Origin: Skermanella stibiiresistens SB22
GTDB lineage: Bacteria > Pseudomonadota > Alphaproteobacteria > Azospirillales > Azospirillaceae
Direction: 5' to 3'
Length of the DNA stretch: 64,000 nt
Assembly (NCBI RefSeq): GCF_000576635.1
Contig: NZ_AVFL01000008.1
Coordinates: 186,001-250,000, forward strand
Part shown: positions 1-8,383 of the stretch, piece after piece
Numbering within the stretch: the first letter of the stretch is position 1
Layout: the number at the start of each line of letters is the position of its first letter
Position numbers and translations under genes: made by a program
The notes under the pieces: model-generated
Databases searched by the model: none
What the model was told of the DNA's origin: nothing
The model's input: only the letters and a program-made list of their open reading frames with translations

Positions 1-191
1 AGCGCCAGCAGGGCGAAGCACAGGTACTTGCCGAGCAGGCTCAGCATGTAGGTCGGAACGTGGAACGGGCTCTCCGGCGGCAGGGTCAGGTTGAGGACCG
101 GCACCAGCACGATGGTCAGCACCAGGAGGATCAGGAACACCTGCCAGCCGCGGCGGGATTCCAAGGTCGCGAGACGCGACATCAGCAGCAT
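1..191 (-). CDS. urtC: Urea ABC transporter permease UrtC, N-terminal part (cut by window edge)
   Basis: Only the first ~64 codons are inside the window. The reading frame opens with MLLMSRLATLESRRGW and runs into a hydrophobic segment (VFLILLVLTIVLVPVLNLTL) followed by PPESPFHVPTYMLSLLGKYL, the usual start of a UrtC/LivM-type inner-membrane permease. The ATG at 191 lies four bases after the urtB stop codon (a second in-frame ATG is at 182), so the two permeases are probably translated together. UrtC pairs with UrtB to form the membrane channel of the UrtABCDE urea importer. The C-terminus and the ATPase genes urtDE are expected beyond coordinate 1. Identity rests on this N-terminus plus gene order. 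Confidence 0.85.
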   Translation of the reverse strand, partial: MLLMSRLATLESRRGWQVFLILLVLTIVLVPVLNLTLPPESPFHVPTYMLSLLGKYLCFALLA

Positions 192-195
192 GGCT

Positions 196-1896
196 TCAGG
201 CCTCCGCGGCGCGGCCCTTGAGCGCGAACAAGCCGCGCGGGCGCTTCTGGATGAACAGGATGATGAAGACCAGGATCAGGATCTTGCCGAGCATGGCGCC
301 GGCGTAGGGCTCCAGGAATTTGTTGAAGATGCCCAGCGTCATGGCGCCCGCCAGCACGCCCCACAGGCTGCCGACACCACCGAACACCACGACCATGAAG
401 CTGTCGACGATATAGCCCTGCCCCAGGTTGGGGCTGACGTTGCCGATCTGGCTGAGCGCCACCCCGGCGACGCCGGCGATGCCGGAGCCGAGGCCGAAGG
501 TGAGCGCGTCGACCCAGCCGGTGCGGATGCCCATGGCCGAGGCCATGTTGCGGTTCTGGGTGACGGCGCGCATCTGGAGACCGAACGGCGTGTAGCGGAG
601 CAAGGCCGCCAAGCCGGCCAGCACCGCCAGCGCGAAGATGATGATGGCGATACGGTTGTAGGTCAGCACCATGCCCGGCATCGCCTCGAACGCGCCGGTC
701 ATCCAGCCGGGGTTGGAGACCTCCTTGTTAGGGGCGCCGAAGATCGCGCGCACCAGTTGCTGGAGCATCAGGCTGATGCCCCAGGTGGCCAGCAAGGTTT
801 CCAGCGGGCGGCCATAGAGGAACCGGATGATGCCGCGCTCCATCAGGACGCCGACGGCGCCGGCCACCAGGAAGGCGGCGGGAATCGAGATGACGAGATA
901 GAGGCCGAAGAACTCGGCGGGGATCCATTCGCGGAACAACTGCTGCACCACGACGGTGGTGTAGGCGCCCAGCATGATCATTTCGCCATGCGCCATGTTG
1001 ATGACACCCATGACCCCGAAGGTGATGGCCAACCCGATCGCGGCCAGCAACAGGACCGAGCCCAGGCTGACACCCTGGAACAGGTTCAACGCCAGTTCCG
1101 TCATCATCAGGCGCTGGTCGATCCGGGCGATCAGGCCGGTGGCGGCGGCGCGCACCTGGGGATCGGGTTCGGCGAAGCTGCCATCCGGGTTGGTGGCGGC
1201 CAGCGGGGCGACGAGGGCGCGCACCTCGGAGGACAGCCGGCCGGAGACCTCCTTGACCGCCGCCAGCCGCTCGGCCGGGTCGGTGCTGGTCAGGCTCATC
1301 TTGGCGTAGGTCAGCGCCATGGCCGCCCGGACGTCCTCGACCTTCTCGCGCGCCAGCGCGTCGCGCAGCAGCGCCATGGCTTCCGGCGTGCGGTCGCGCG
1401 CCATGGTCTCGGCGGCGGCCAGCCGCTTGGCCGGATCGGCGTTGTTGATCTGGAGCCGCCCGATGGCGCCGCCTAGGGCGGTGCGCAAGGCGTTGTTGAC
1501 GTTGATGCGGGTGAGATCGCGGCTGGTCGCCGTGCCCAGCGCCTCGCCCGTGGCGGCGTCGGTCAGCGCGATGTCGCGACCCGTGCCGCCGATCACCAGG
1601 CGTCCGTCCTCCTTGCGGGTGTAGAGCCGATTGTCCGACATCGCCTCCAGGACCGGCGTAGCCCGCTCGTCACCCAATCGGGCCAGCGCGTCGATCGCCG
1701 CGACCTTGTCGTTGAAGGCGGGTGCCGCCAGACCGGCCAGCGCGTCGGAATACTCATCGGCCCAAGCCGAGGACGCCGCGAAGGCGCCGATCGCGACACC
1801 GACGGTCAGCAACCCGGTCATCAGGAAAAAGGCCAAAACAAAGGCATGAAGGCCACGCAGGACCCAAGTGACCCTGGCGAGGTGGGATTTGATCAT
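196..1896 (-). CDS. urtB: Urea ABC transporter permease UrtB
   Basis: A protein of about 566 residues. A signal-like hydrophobic stretch (about residues 15-45) is followed by a periplasmic helical, HEAT-like region to about residue 245 (ALARLGDERATPVLEAM; repeated AMALLRDALA-type helices). The C-terminal half is a branched-chain amino acid type permease (FGVMGVINMAHGEMIMLGAY, and VFGGVGSLWGVLAGA near the end). That long N-terminal periplasmic domain distinguishes UrtB from LivH. It lies between urtA (upstream) and urtC (4-base gap). I chose ATG 1896; an in-frame TTG lies two codons earlier. A GC-rich hairpin between urtA and urtB probably sets the ratio of binding protein to permease. Confidence 0.93.
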   Translation of the reverse strand: MIKSHLARVTWVLRGLHAFVLAFFLMTGLLTVGVAIGAFAASSAWADEYSDALAGLAAPAFNDKVAAIDALARLGDERATPVLEAMSDNRLYTRKEDGRLVIGGTGRDIALTDAATGEALGTATSRDLTRINVNNALRTALGGAIGRLQINNADPAKRLAAAETMARDRTPEAMALLRDALAREKVEDVRAAMALTYAKMSLTSTDPAERLAAVKEVSGRLSSEVRALVAPLAATNPDGSFAEPDPQVRAAATGLIARIDQRLMMTELALNLFQGVSLGSVLLLAAIGLAITFGVMGVINMAHGEMIMLGAYTTVVVQQLFREWIPAEFFGLYLVISIPAAFLVAGAVGVLMERGIIRFLYGRPLETLLATWGISLMLQQLVRAIFGAPNKEVSNPGWMTGAFEAMPGMVLTYNRIAIIIFALAVLAGLAALLRYTPFGLQMRAVTQNRNMASAMGIRTGWVDALTFGLGSGIAGVAGVALSQIGNVSPNLGQGYIVDSFMVVVFGGVGSLWGVLAGAMTLGIFNKFLEPYAGAMLGKILILVFIILFIQKRPRGLFALKGRAAEA

Positions 1897-1944
1897 GATC
1901 AAGGCGCTTACCCCCGGCGTTCTACCCGGTTATCTCGAAATGAC

Positions 1945-1974
1945 TTTCCCCCCGGCGACTTCGCCGGGGGGAAA
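1945..1974 (-). terminator. urtA-urtB intercistronic hairpin (attenuator/mRNA stabiliser)
   Basis: A perfect inverted repeat with 14-nt arms (TTTCCCCCCGGCGA and TCGCCGGGGGGAAA) separated by two bases, located just after the urtA stop. Its A/T-flanked GC stem resembles an intrinsic terminator or a 3'-end-protecting hairpin. Such hairpins are common between a highly expressed solute-binding protein gene and its permease genes. Confidence 0.6.
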
Positions 1975-1989
1975 TCGGGAGGCGGGCTG

Positions 1990-3288
1990 TCACTTGGCGT
2001 AGGCGGTATACTTGGGCTCGGTGCAGTTGCCGCAGACCCACGGGAACGTCCAGTCGGCCGTCAGCTTGGCCGATTCCGGGATGTAGGGGCTCCAGGCGGC
2101 GCCCTTGATCGCGTCTTCAGTCTGGGAGACGATCGAGAACTGTCCGTCGGACTGGATCTCGCCGATCATGACCGGCTTCGACAGGTGGTGGTTGGTGTTC
2201 ATCACGACGTCGTAGCCGCTCGGGCTGCGCACCTTCTGGCCGTACATGGCTTGGCGGACGGCGTTGACCTCGGTGGTGCCGGCCTGGAGGACCGCCTGGG
2301 TCCACATCTTGAAGCCGATGTAATGGGCCTCCATCGGATCGTTGGTCACCCGCTTGTCGTTCTTGGTGAACGCGTGCCACTGCTTGATGAAGGCGGTGTT
2401 CTCGGGAGTGTCGACCGACATGAAGTAGTTCCAGGCGGCGAGGTGGCCGACCAGGTTGGAGGTGTCGATGCCGGCCAACTCCTCCTCGCCGACCGAGAAG
2501 GCCACGACCGGAATGTCGGTCGCCTTGATGCCCTGGTTGGCGAGCTCCTTGTAGAACGGCACGTTGGCGTCGCCGTTGATGGTCGAGACGACGGCGGTCT
2601 TCTTGCCGGCGGATGCGAACTTCTTGATGTCGGCCACGATCGTCTGCCAGTCCGAGTGACCGAACGGCGTGTAGTTGATCATGATGTCATCCTTGGCGAC
2701 GCCCTTCGACATCAGGAACGCCTCCAGGATCTTGTTGGTCGTGCGCGGGTAGACATAGTCGGTGCCGGCAAGGACCCAACGCTTGACGTCGCCGCCTTCG
2801 GCGCCCATCAGGTATTCGACGGCCGGGATCGCCTGCTGGTTGGGAGCGGCGCCGGTGTAGAAGACGTTCCGCGAGGACTCCTCGCCCTCGTATTGCACGG
2901 GATAGAACAGCAGGCCGTTGGTCTCCTCGAAGACCGGCAGCACCGACTTGCGGCTGACCGAGGTCCAGCAGCCGAAGACGGCCGAAACCTTGTCCTTCTC
3001 GATCAGTTCGCGCGCCTTCTCGGCGAACAGCGGCCAGTTCGACGCGGGGTCGACGACGACGGCCTCGACCGGCCGGCCCAGCAGCCCGCCCTTCTTGTTG
3101 AGGTCGTCCACCATCATCATGATGGTGTCCTTCAGCGTCGTCTCGCTGATCGCCATCGTGCCCGACAAGGAGTGGAGCACGCCGATCTTGATCGGTTCCG
3201 CCGCCTGAGCCACCCCGGCCATCAGTGCCGAAACCGCCACGGCGCAGCCCAGCGCCACGGCCTTGATGCCGCCCTTAAACGTTCCCAT
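1990..3288 (-). CDS. urtA: Urea ABC transporter substrate-binding protein UrtA
   Basis: A periplasmic binding protein of about 432 residues. The start is ATG 3288 (MGTFKGGIKAVALG), preceded by a purine-rich AAGAGGCGAGAG ribosome site. A Sec signal peptide ends near VAQAAEPIK. The mature part follows the Peripla_BP_5/UrtA pattern: IKIGVLHSLSGTMAISE, AVFGCWTSVSRKSVLPVFE, FYPVQYEGEESSRNVFYTG, PEKTAF-like and AAWSYFMS-like segments, and a C-terminal CNWTCPWVCG-like sequence (here DWTFPWVCGNCTEPK). It binds urea or short amides and delivers them to UrtBC. It is the first gene of the operon and lies behind a sigma-54-type promoter at 3332-3349, which suggests NtrC control under nitrogen limitation. 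Confidence 0.95.
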   Translation of the reverse strand: MGTFKGGIKAVALGCAVAVSALMAGVAQAAEPIKIGVLHSLSGTMAISETTLKDTIMMMVDDLNKKGGLLGRPVEAVVVDPASNWPLFAEKARELIEKDKVSAVFGCWTSVSRKSVLPVFEETNGLLFYPVQYEGEESSRNVFYTGAAPNQQAIPAVEYLMGAEGGDVKRWVLAGTDYVYPRTTNKILEAFLMSKGVAKDDIMINYTPFGHSDWQTIVADIKKFASAGKKTAVVSTINGDANVPFYKELANQGIKATDIPVVAFSVGEEELAGIDTSNLVGHLAAWNYFMSVDTPENTAFIKQWHAFTKNDKRVTNDPMEAHYIGFKMWTQAVLQAGTTEVNAVRQAMYGQKVRSPSGYDVVMNTNHHLSKPVMIGEIQSDGQFSIVSQTEDAIKGAAWSPYIPESAKLTADWTFPWVCGNCTEPKYTAYAK

Positions 3289-3331
3289 GCTCTCGCCTCT
3301 TAACTTCTTCGTGTTTAACGCGAGGCGACAA

Positions 3332-3349
3332 GAGCAAGTTTGGGGCCAA
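3332..3349 (-). promoter_or_regulatory. Candidate sigma-54 (RpoN) promoter of urtA
   Basis: Read on the minus strand the sequence is TTGGCCCCAAACTTGCTC. It matches the RpoN -24/-12 consensus TGGCAC-N5-TTGCW, with GG and GC exactly ten bases apart. The implied start site is about 30 bases upstream of the urtA ATG. No convincing NtrC half-site pair was found upstream by eye. The match fits the known nitrogen control of urt operons. Confidence 0.6.
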
Positions 3350-3571
3350 GGCGGCGCCACGGCGCGACGCGACAGCGTTTGACGGATGTTTGCCAGGATG
3401 CTGCCCCCGGCACCAGACAAGCCGCCTCAATATTCCGCTTAATTTTTGATCATGAGATGCTTAAAAGGGCACAAAAGACGATATTTGTGTGGTTTGCATG
3501 GAATATCACCGCGTGAGGCGGCGTGGGATGACTCAACGCTCGCCAATGCGCCACCTCAGTTCCCGGAACGA

Positions 3572-4000
3572 TCAGGAATTCGAAGGCGAACTGGAGATGT
3601 CCTGGATCGTCTGGCCAACGACATCATCGTCGCCGGTTTGGGCCGCCAAGTCGCCCAGGGAAATCACGCCAACCAAGCGTTTGTCGCTGTTAAGGACCGG
3701 AAGGCGGCGGATGTCGTTCTCCGCCATCAGTTCGGCGGCCTCACTGCTATCCTGATCCTCCATGCAGTAGATCAGCTTGTCCGACATGGCTTCACGTACG
3801 CGCACGACCTTGGGGTCGTGCCCCTCGGCGACGGCGCGGATGGTGATGTCTCGGTCGGTCAATGTGCCGACCAAGCGGTCATCCTCCCCGACCGGCAGGA
3901 AGCCGGTATCGGCGTCGCGCATTTTTTGGGCGGCATCGCGCAGCAGGGTATCCGGATGGACGAGTTCGACTTCCGTGGTCATGATGTCCCGGATCCTCAT
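3572..4000 (-). CDS. CBS-domain pair protein
   Basis: A 142-residue protein made of two consecutive CBS motifs. The first runs from MRIRDIMTTEVELVHPDTLL to GTLTDRDITIRAVAEG; the second runs from VREAMSDKLIYCMEDQDSSE to GVISLGDLA. The start is ATG 4000, with AGGAG seven bases upstream, in preference to earlier in-frame codons. Stand-alone CBS pairs of this size bind adenosyl nucleotides and are usually stress- or energy-linked regulators. The hydrophilic C-terminus (QDISSSPSNS) has no extra domain. It is a single gene whose 3' end faces the urtA promoter region. The partner protein and ligand cannot be told from the sequence. Confidence 0.88.
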   Translation of the reverse strand: MRIRDIMTTEVELVHPDTLLRDAAQKMRDADTGFLPVGEDDRLVGTLTDRDITIRAVAEGHDPKVVRVREAMSDKLIYCMEDQDSSEAAELMAENDIRRLPVLNSDKRLVGVISLGDLAAQTGDDDVVGQTIQDISSSPSNS

Positions 4001-4354
4001 CGTCTTCTCCTCTTCCGACATGTCCATCATCCCGGCGACAACCGGATCTGGGATTCCAAAGTTCCCCGACCTGAGCACCCATCCATTCCGGAGCGGCGAA
4101 AACACCTGGGCCTTCGAACATAGCGCCGCGCCGACCGGCCGACCCAGAGAATCAAACAGGCGACAAACCGACAGGCGCCAGTTCGGTCAGGAACAGACGG
4201 GTTGCATATTCCGTTTGTGGGAAAAGGGGCGAAATCGTGACGTCAGCCTGAATAGCGCCCTCAGACCGCGCGTTCGGCCAAGACATTTCAGAAGGTTTGC
4301 CCGAGAGGCTTGCTTGAGACGCTGATCCGACACCCGATTTCGTCAGGAACCGCC
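4001..4354. other. Intergenic region between divergent CBS and membrane-protein genes
   Basis: 354 bases with no supported gene. Short reading frames extend into it from both sides but have no ribosome site or family resemblance. It must carry the promoters of the two divergent genes. I see no strong -35/-10 pair, repeat or RNA fold in it. Confidence 0.5.
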
Positions 4355-4867
4355 ATGGAAAACTTGACCTATCTGTTCGTGTTCGTCGCCGCCGTCAGTC
4401 TGATGCTTGTGCTGGTCGCCCTTCGCTGGACCCAATCGCGTCTGGCCAGAACGCTGATCCTGGCGCTATTCACCCTTCTCCTGCCCGCGGCCTACGCCGC
4501 TCCGGCGTCGCTGCTCGGACGGGCCAAGCCCGTCAGCCTGGAATGGCTTGGCGCCAACGTCAAAGAGGCGTCGATCCTCAGCGCCTCCTATGTTGAGGGC
4601 GAGGCGATCTATCTGACGCTGCAATGGACGCAAGTTCCCAACCTATACAGGATCCCCTGGGACCGCGACGCGGCCGAGCAGCTTCAGCAAGCCATGCGCG
4701 ACGCCCAGCGCGACGGCGGCACCGCGATGATGCGCCTGCCCTTCGAGCCGAGTTGGGACCGGAACGAGCCTCGTTTCTACGCGCTGCCCCAGCCGAAGAC
4801 GCCGGACAAGCGGGAGCCTGGGAATGGCGGCGGGACCGAATATCGGAGGCCTGGGCAGGCGGCTTGA
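4355..4867 (+). CDS. Hypothetical membrane-anchored protein
   Basis: A 170-residue protein I do not recognise. Two hydrophobic segments occupy the N-terminus (about residues 4-25, LTYLFVFVAAVSLMLVLVAL, and 32-50, RTLILALFTLLLPAAYA). They are separated by a short basic loop (RWTQSRLART), so the remaining ~120 residues probably face one side of the inner membrane. The soluble part contains SASYVEGEAIYLTLQWTQ and WDRDAAEQLQQAMRDAQRDG, and it ends in a proline- and glycine-rich tail. The start is ATG 4355 behind a CAGGAACC site. The neighbours (CBS protein divergent, histidine kinase downstream on the same strand but 159 bases away) give no clear function. Confidence 0.6.
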   Translation: MENLTYLFVFVAAVSLMLVLVALRWTQSRLARTLILALFTLLLPAAYAAPASLLGRAKPVSLEWLGANVKEASILSASYVEGEAIYLTLQWTQVPNLYRIPWDRDAAEQLQQAMRDAQRDGGTAMMRLPFEPSWDRNEPRFYALPQPKTPDKREPGNGGGTEYRRPGQAA

Positions 4868-5026
4868 GGGCGACCGCGAGACGGTGGCGCGGTGCATCGA
4901 AGTGTGCGTGGCGACGCACATCCGAGTAGGCGCCATGTCCATCCGGCATAATCCGGTGCTGTATGCTGCTACGATGCGTGTTAGGCTGATACGCTTGACA
5001 ACCGCAATCACATAGTCTCCCCGATC

Positions 5027-6574
5027 ATGCAAATGGATTACGAGAGTATGTCGGTGACTCTCCCGACTGGGCGCGCGCTGACCGGGTTGCTCGATCTCGC
5101 CGCCCACGTGCTGGGTGCGCCAGCGGCGGTTCTTTGCCTGGACGTCGCCGGGACCCTGTCCACGGCCGCCACGTCCGGATTGGATGACGCTCAAGCCGAG
5201 GCGCTGGGACCGGACTTGATGGCGCTTGACCAACTCCTCGAGGGACCTGGGGTGGTGACGCGGTCGCGCCAAAACAACGCGCCGGGGTCATGGCGCGGTC
5301 CTCGGATTTTCGCGGGCGCCGCCGTCTTTGGCGCCGACCGCGTGAAACTGGGCAGTCTTTGGATCATCGACCGGCCATCGAAGCCGGAACCGGACCGAGC
5401 CGCCTTCGAAAGCCTGAGCCGGATCGCGGGTCTGATCGGCCTGGAGATCGCCGAGCAGGTCGCCATGGATGGCAGGCTGGCGGCCGCGCGCGCCGAGGCG
5501 GAGCGGGCGACCCAGGCCAAATCCAAGTTCCTGTCATCGGCCAACCACGATCTTCGGCAGCCTTATCAGGCGATCCACCTGTTCCTGCACCTCCTGGGTT
5601 CCAAGATCAGCGATCCGGGACAGCAATCGCTGGTCACCCGCATTCGGGAAGCCGTTCAATCGGCCGAGCTGCTGCTGACGTCGCTGCTGGAGCTGTCGTC
5701 CCTGGACGCCGGCAACGTGCGTCCGGCGGTGACCGCGGTCAATGTCGGGGAAATCCTCGAGAAGATGATCCGCGAATTCGAACCCTCCGCGTTGGAGAAG
5801 GGATTGCGGCTGCGTTACGTCCCCTGTGCCACGGAGGTGGAGACCGATCCGCTGCTGCTGGAACGGATGCTGCGCCAACTGATCGGCAACGCCGTGAGGT
5901 TCACCAAAACCGGCAGCGTCATGGTCGGTTGCCGCCATCGCCTCGGCCGCGTCCGAGTGGAGGTGTGGGACACCGGCCCCGGGATCCCGGATGAGAAACG
6001 GCCGGCGATCTTCGAGGAGTTCGTCCAGCTTCCCGGGATGGGACCGCGTGATCGAGGGCGAGGTCTCGGTTTGGGACTGGCGATCGCCGAGCGGACCGCG
6101 CGCCTGCTGGGCCACGGCATCGACGTTCGTTCCCGTCCCGGCAAGGGATCGGTGTTCTCGATAACGATCCCACGGGCCGAGGCGCCGGAGCGGGCGGCCG
6201 TCGCCGACACCATATCCGTGGTGTTGATCGGCGGCGATCCTGTCCAGCTGACTTCCCTACGCCTTGTCCTGGAGAACTGGAACTGCTCGGTCGACACCGC
6301 GCATTCGGCGGAGCAAGCCGAACCCGAAGCCATAGCCTCCGCCGACCTCATCATCGCCGAAGTCATGGGTGGTGGCGGAACGGCGGTTTTGGAGTCCCTA
6401 CGCGGGCGGGCCGGCTCCCGAACCCCAATCATGCTGATCATGGGAGCGAGCGGACCGGAGCGCGTCAGCGACTTGGAAGGTGCCGATGTTTCGGTACTCT
6501 CGCGCCCCTTCGCGCCCGTCAACCTGAGGAACGTCATGGAAGCGGCCCTGCGGCGTCAGGTCAGCGGACGCTGA
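5027..6574 (+). CDS. Hybrid sensor histidine kinase with GAF-like input and degenerate receiver
   Basis: A soluble protein of 515 residues. Residues ~15-145 form a GAF-like input domain. A short coiled linker (RAEAERATQAKSKF) leads to a HisKA domain with the phospho-histidine in SSANHDLRQP (His174). The ATPase domain has the N box LIGNAVRFT (Asn288), the G1 box DTGPGIP (315-321) and the G2 box GLGLGLAIA. A receiver-like domain covers 395-510, but it is degenerate: the phospho-acceptor position reads LIIAE (Glu445) instead of Asp, the acidic pocket reads VVLIGGD, and the conserved lysine is Arg493 (LSRPF). Kinase chemistry should be intact, but phosphorelay through its own receiver should not. 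No cognate regulator is adjacent. Confidence 0.85.
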   Translation: MQMDYESMSVTLPTGRALTGLLDLAAHVLGAPAAVLCLDVAGTLSTAATSGLDDAQAEALGPDLMALDQLLEGPGVVTRSRQNNAPGSWRGPRIFAGAAVFGADRVKLGSLWIIDRPSKPEPDRAAFESLSRIAGLIGLEIAEQVAMDGRLAAARAEAERATQAKSKFLSSANHDLRQPYQAIHLFLHLLGSKISDPGQQSLVTRIREAVQSAELLLTSLLELSSLDAGNVRPAVTAVNVGEILEKMIREFEPSALEKGLRLRYVPCATEVETDPLLLERMLRQLIGNAVRFTKTGSVMVGCRHRLGRVRVEVWDTGPGIPDEKRPAIFEEFVQLPGMGPRDRGRGLGLGLAIAERTARLLGHGIDVRSRPGKGSVFSITIPRAEAPERAAVADTISVVLIGGDPVQLTSLRLVLENWNCSVDTAHSAEQAEPEAIASADLIIAEVMGGGGTAVLESLRGRAGSRTPIMLIMGASGPERVSDLEGADVSVLSRPFAPVNLRNVMEAALRRQVSGR

Positions 6575-6603
6575 TCAATTCCGTGAGCAATAATCCATTG
6601 ACG

Positions 6604-6632
6604 TTGACAGTCCGTCTCCCTGTAAGGCTATT
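6604..6632 (+). promoter_or_regulatory. Candidate sigma-70-type promoter of the dpp operon
   Basis: TTGACA at 6604-6609 is a perfect -35 box. It is followed after 17 bases by GCTATT at 6627-6632 as a weak -10 box. The binding-protein gene starts 81 bases downstream, with AGGAGG just before its ATG. Confidence 0.45.
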
Positions 6633-6712
6633 CTGAGCTCTGCGACATCATGGCGCCCGCAATCGCGCTCAAGAGAGATGTCTTAAGAAAAGAAGCATAC
6701 AGGAGGCTTTTA

Positions 6713-8305
6713 ATGCATCAAGCACTGCGCGGAGCGGCCCTGGGGTTGACTCTCGCGGCGGGCTTCGTTTCACCGCTCGCAGCCAAAACTCTGGTTTATT
6801 GCTCGGAAGGAAGCCCGGAGGGTTTCAATCCTGCGTTTTTCACGGCGGGCACGACATTTGACGCGACCTCGCGCCAGGTGTTCGACAAGCTGGTCCAGTT
6901 CGAGCGTGGCACGACCAAGATCGTTCCCGGTCTGGCGGAGTCGTGGACCGTGTCCGAGGAGGGGCTGGAGTACACCTTCAAGCTTCGCAAGGGCGTCAAG
7001 TTCCACACGTCGAAGTCGTTCAAACCGACGCGCGACTTCAATGCCCAGGACGTGATCTTCACGTTCGAGCGCCAGTGGAAGACGGAAAATCCATATCACA
7101 CCGTCTCCGGCGGCGCGTACGAGTACTTCAACAGCATGGACATGCCCAAGCTGCTGAAGAGCATCGAGGCGGTGGACGACTACACGGTCAAGTTCACGCT
7201 GAACGAGCCGGAGGCCCCGTTCCTCGCCAACCTCGGCATGGACTTCGCGTCGATCCAGTCGGCCGAGTACGCCGACGCGATGGCCAAGGCCGGCACCCAG
7301 ACCAAGGTGGACCAGGAGCCGGTCGGGACCGGGCCGTTCCAGTTCGTCGGCTACCAGAAGGATGCCGTCATCCGCTATCGGGCGAACGAGGCCTATTGGG
7401 CCGGCAAGGCGCCGATCGACACGCTGGTGTTCTCTATCACGCCCGACGCCTCCGTCCGCTACGCCAAGCTGAAGGCGGGCGAGTGCCATGTCATGGCCTA
7501 CCCGAACCCGGCCGATCTGGCCGCGATGAGGACCGATCCGGCGGTCAACCTGATGTCGCAGGAAGGCTTGAACGTCGGCTACCTCGCCTTCAACACCGAG
7601 AAGGCGCCGTTCACGGACACCAAGGTTCGGCAGGCCCTGAGCATGGCGGTCAACAAGGACGCCATCATCGAGGCCGTCTATCAGGGCGCCGGCAAGAAGG
7701 CCAAGAACCCGATCCCACCGACCATCTGGTCCTACAACGACAAGATCGAGGATACCAAGTACGATCCGGAGGCCGCCCGCAAGATGCTGGCCGACGCCGG
7801 CTTCCCCAATGGTTTCGAGACCGACCTGTGGGCCATGCCGGTCCAGCGGCCGTACAACCCCAACGCCCGCCGCATGGCGGAGATGGTCCAAGCCGATTGG
7901 GCCAAGGTCGGGGTCAAGGCCAAGATCGTCAGCTACGAATGGGGCGAGTATCTGCGGCGGACCAAGGACGGCGAGCACCAGACCATGCTGATGGGCTGGA
8001 CCGGTGACAACGGCGACCCCGACAACTTCCTCTATGTCCTGCTCGGCTGCGAGGCCGTCGGCAGCGCAAACCGCGCCCGATTCTGTTACCAGCCCTTCAA
8101 CGACCTGCTCGTCAAGGCGAAGCGGACGCCGGATGTGGCGCAGCGCACCAAGTTCTACGAGGACGCCCAGGCCGTCTTCAAGGAACAAGCGCCGTGGATC
8201 ACCGTTGCCCACTCGGTCGTCTACGAGCCGATCCGCAAGGAAGTGCAGAACTATAAGATCGATCCGTTCGGCGGCCACATCTTCTACGGCGTGGACCTGA
8301 AGTAA
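6713..8305 (+). CDS. dppA: Periplasmic dipeptide/oligopeptide-binding protein (DppA-like)
   Basis: An SBP_bac_5 family binding protein of 530 residues. ATG 6713 is chosen because an AGGAGG ribosome site lies directly before it and it opens a normal Sec signal peptide (ALRGAALGLTLAAGFVSPLAA). Mature landmarks are TLVYCSEGSPEGFNPAFFTAGTT, VPGLAESWTVSEEGLEYTFKLRKGVKFH, GTGPFQFVGYQKD, LNVGYLAFNTEKAPFTDTKVRQAL (family signature) and LMGWTGDNGDPDNFL. These are close to Escherichia coli DppA. It captures dipeptides (possibly haem or other peptides) for the permease and ATPase genes that follow in the same operon. A strong hairpin separates it from dppB. Confidence 0.92.
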   Translation: MHQALRGAALGLTLAAGFVSPLAAKTLVYCSEGSPEGFNPAFFTAGTTFDATSRQVFDKLVQFERGTTKIVPGLAESWTVSEEGLEYTFKLRKGVKFHTSKSFKPTRDFNAQDVIFTFERQWKTENPYHTVSGGAYEYFNSMDMPKLLKSIEAVDDYTVKFTLNEPEAPFLANLGMDFASIQSAEYADAMAKAGTQTKVDQEPVGTGPFQFVGYQKDAVIRYRANEAYWAGKAPIDTLVFSITPDASVRYAKLKAGECHVMAYPNPADLAAMRTDPAVNLMSQEGLNVGYLAFNTEKAPFTDTKVRQALSMAVNKDAIIEAVYQGAGKKAKNPIPPTIWSYNDKIEDTKYDPEAARKMLADAGFPNGFETDLWAMPVQRPYNPNARRMAEMVQADWAKVGVKAKIVSYEWGEYLRRTKDGEHQTMLMGWTGDNGDPDNFLYVLLGCEAVGSANRARFCYQPFNDLLVKAKRTPDVAQRTKFYEDAQAVFKEQAPWITVAHSVVYEPIRKEVQNYKIDPFGGHIFYGVDLK

Positions 8306-8322
8306 ATCCGATCCGGGCCCAA

Positions 8323-8352
8323 GCACCCCCCGTCCCCCGGGACGGGGGGTGC
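8323..8352 (+). terminator. dppA-dppB intercistronic hairpin
   Basis: A perfect inverted repeat with 14-nt arms (GCACCCCCCGTCCC / GGGACGGGGGGTGC) and a 2-base centre, 17 bases after the dppA stop. There is no clear T-run, so it more likely stabilises the dppA message or attenuates readthrough than ends the operon. Confidence 0.6.
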
Positions 8353-8383
8353 GCTGGCTATTCCGCAGACATAAAAGCTGACC

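Noticed and set aside
91-1476. Long plus-strand open frame opposite urtB
   Set aside because: Shadow of a high-GC gene on the other strand; Arg/Gly/Asp/His-rich composition without motifs, and urtB is clearly supported.
1846-3303. Long plus-strand open frame opposite urtA
   Set aside because: Same reason: antisense of the well-supported urtA gene; low-complexity composition.
3290-3480. NtrC binding sites upstream of the urtA promoter
   Set aside because: No convincing pair of TGCAC-type half-sites with the right spacing was found by eye.
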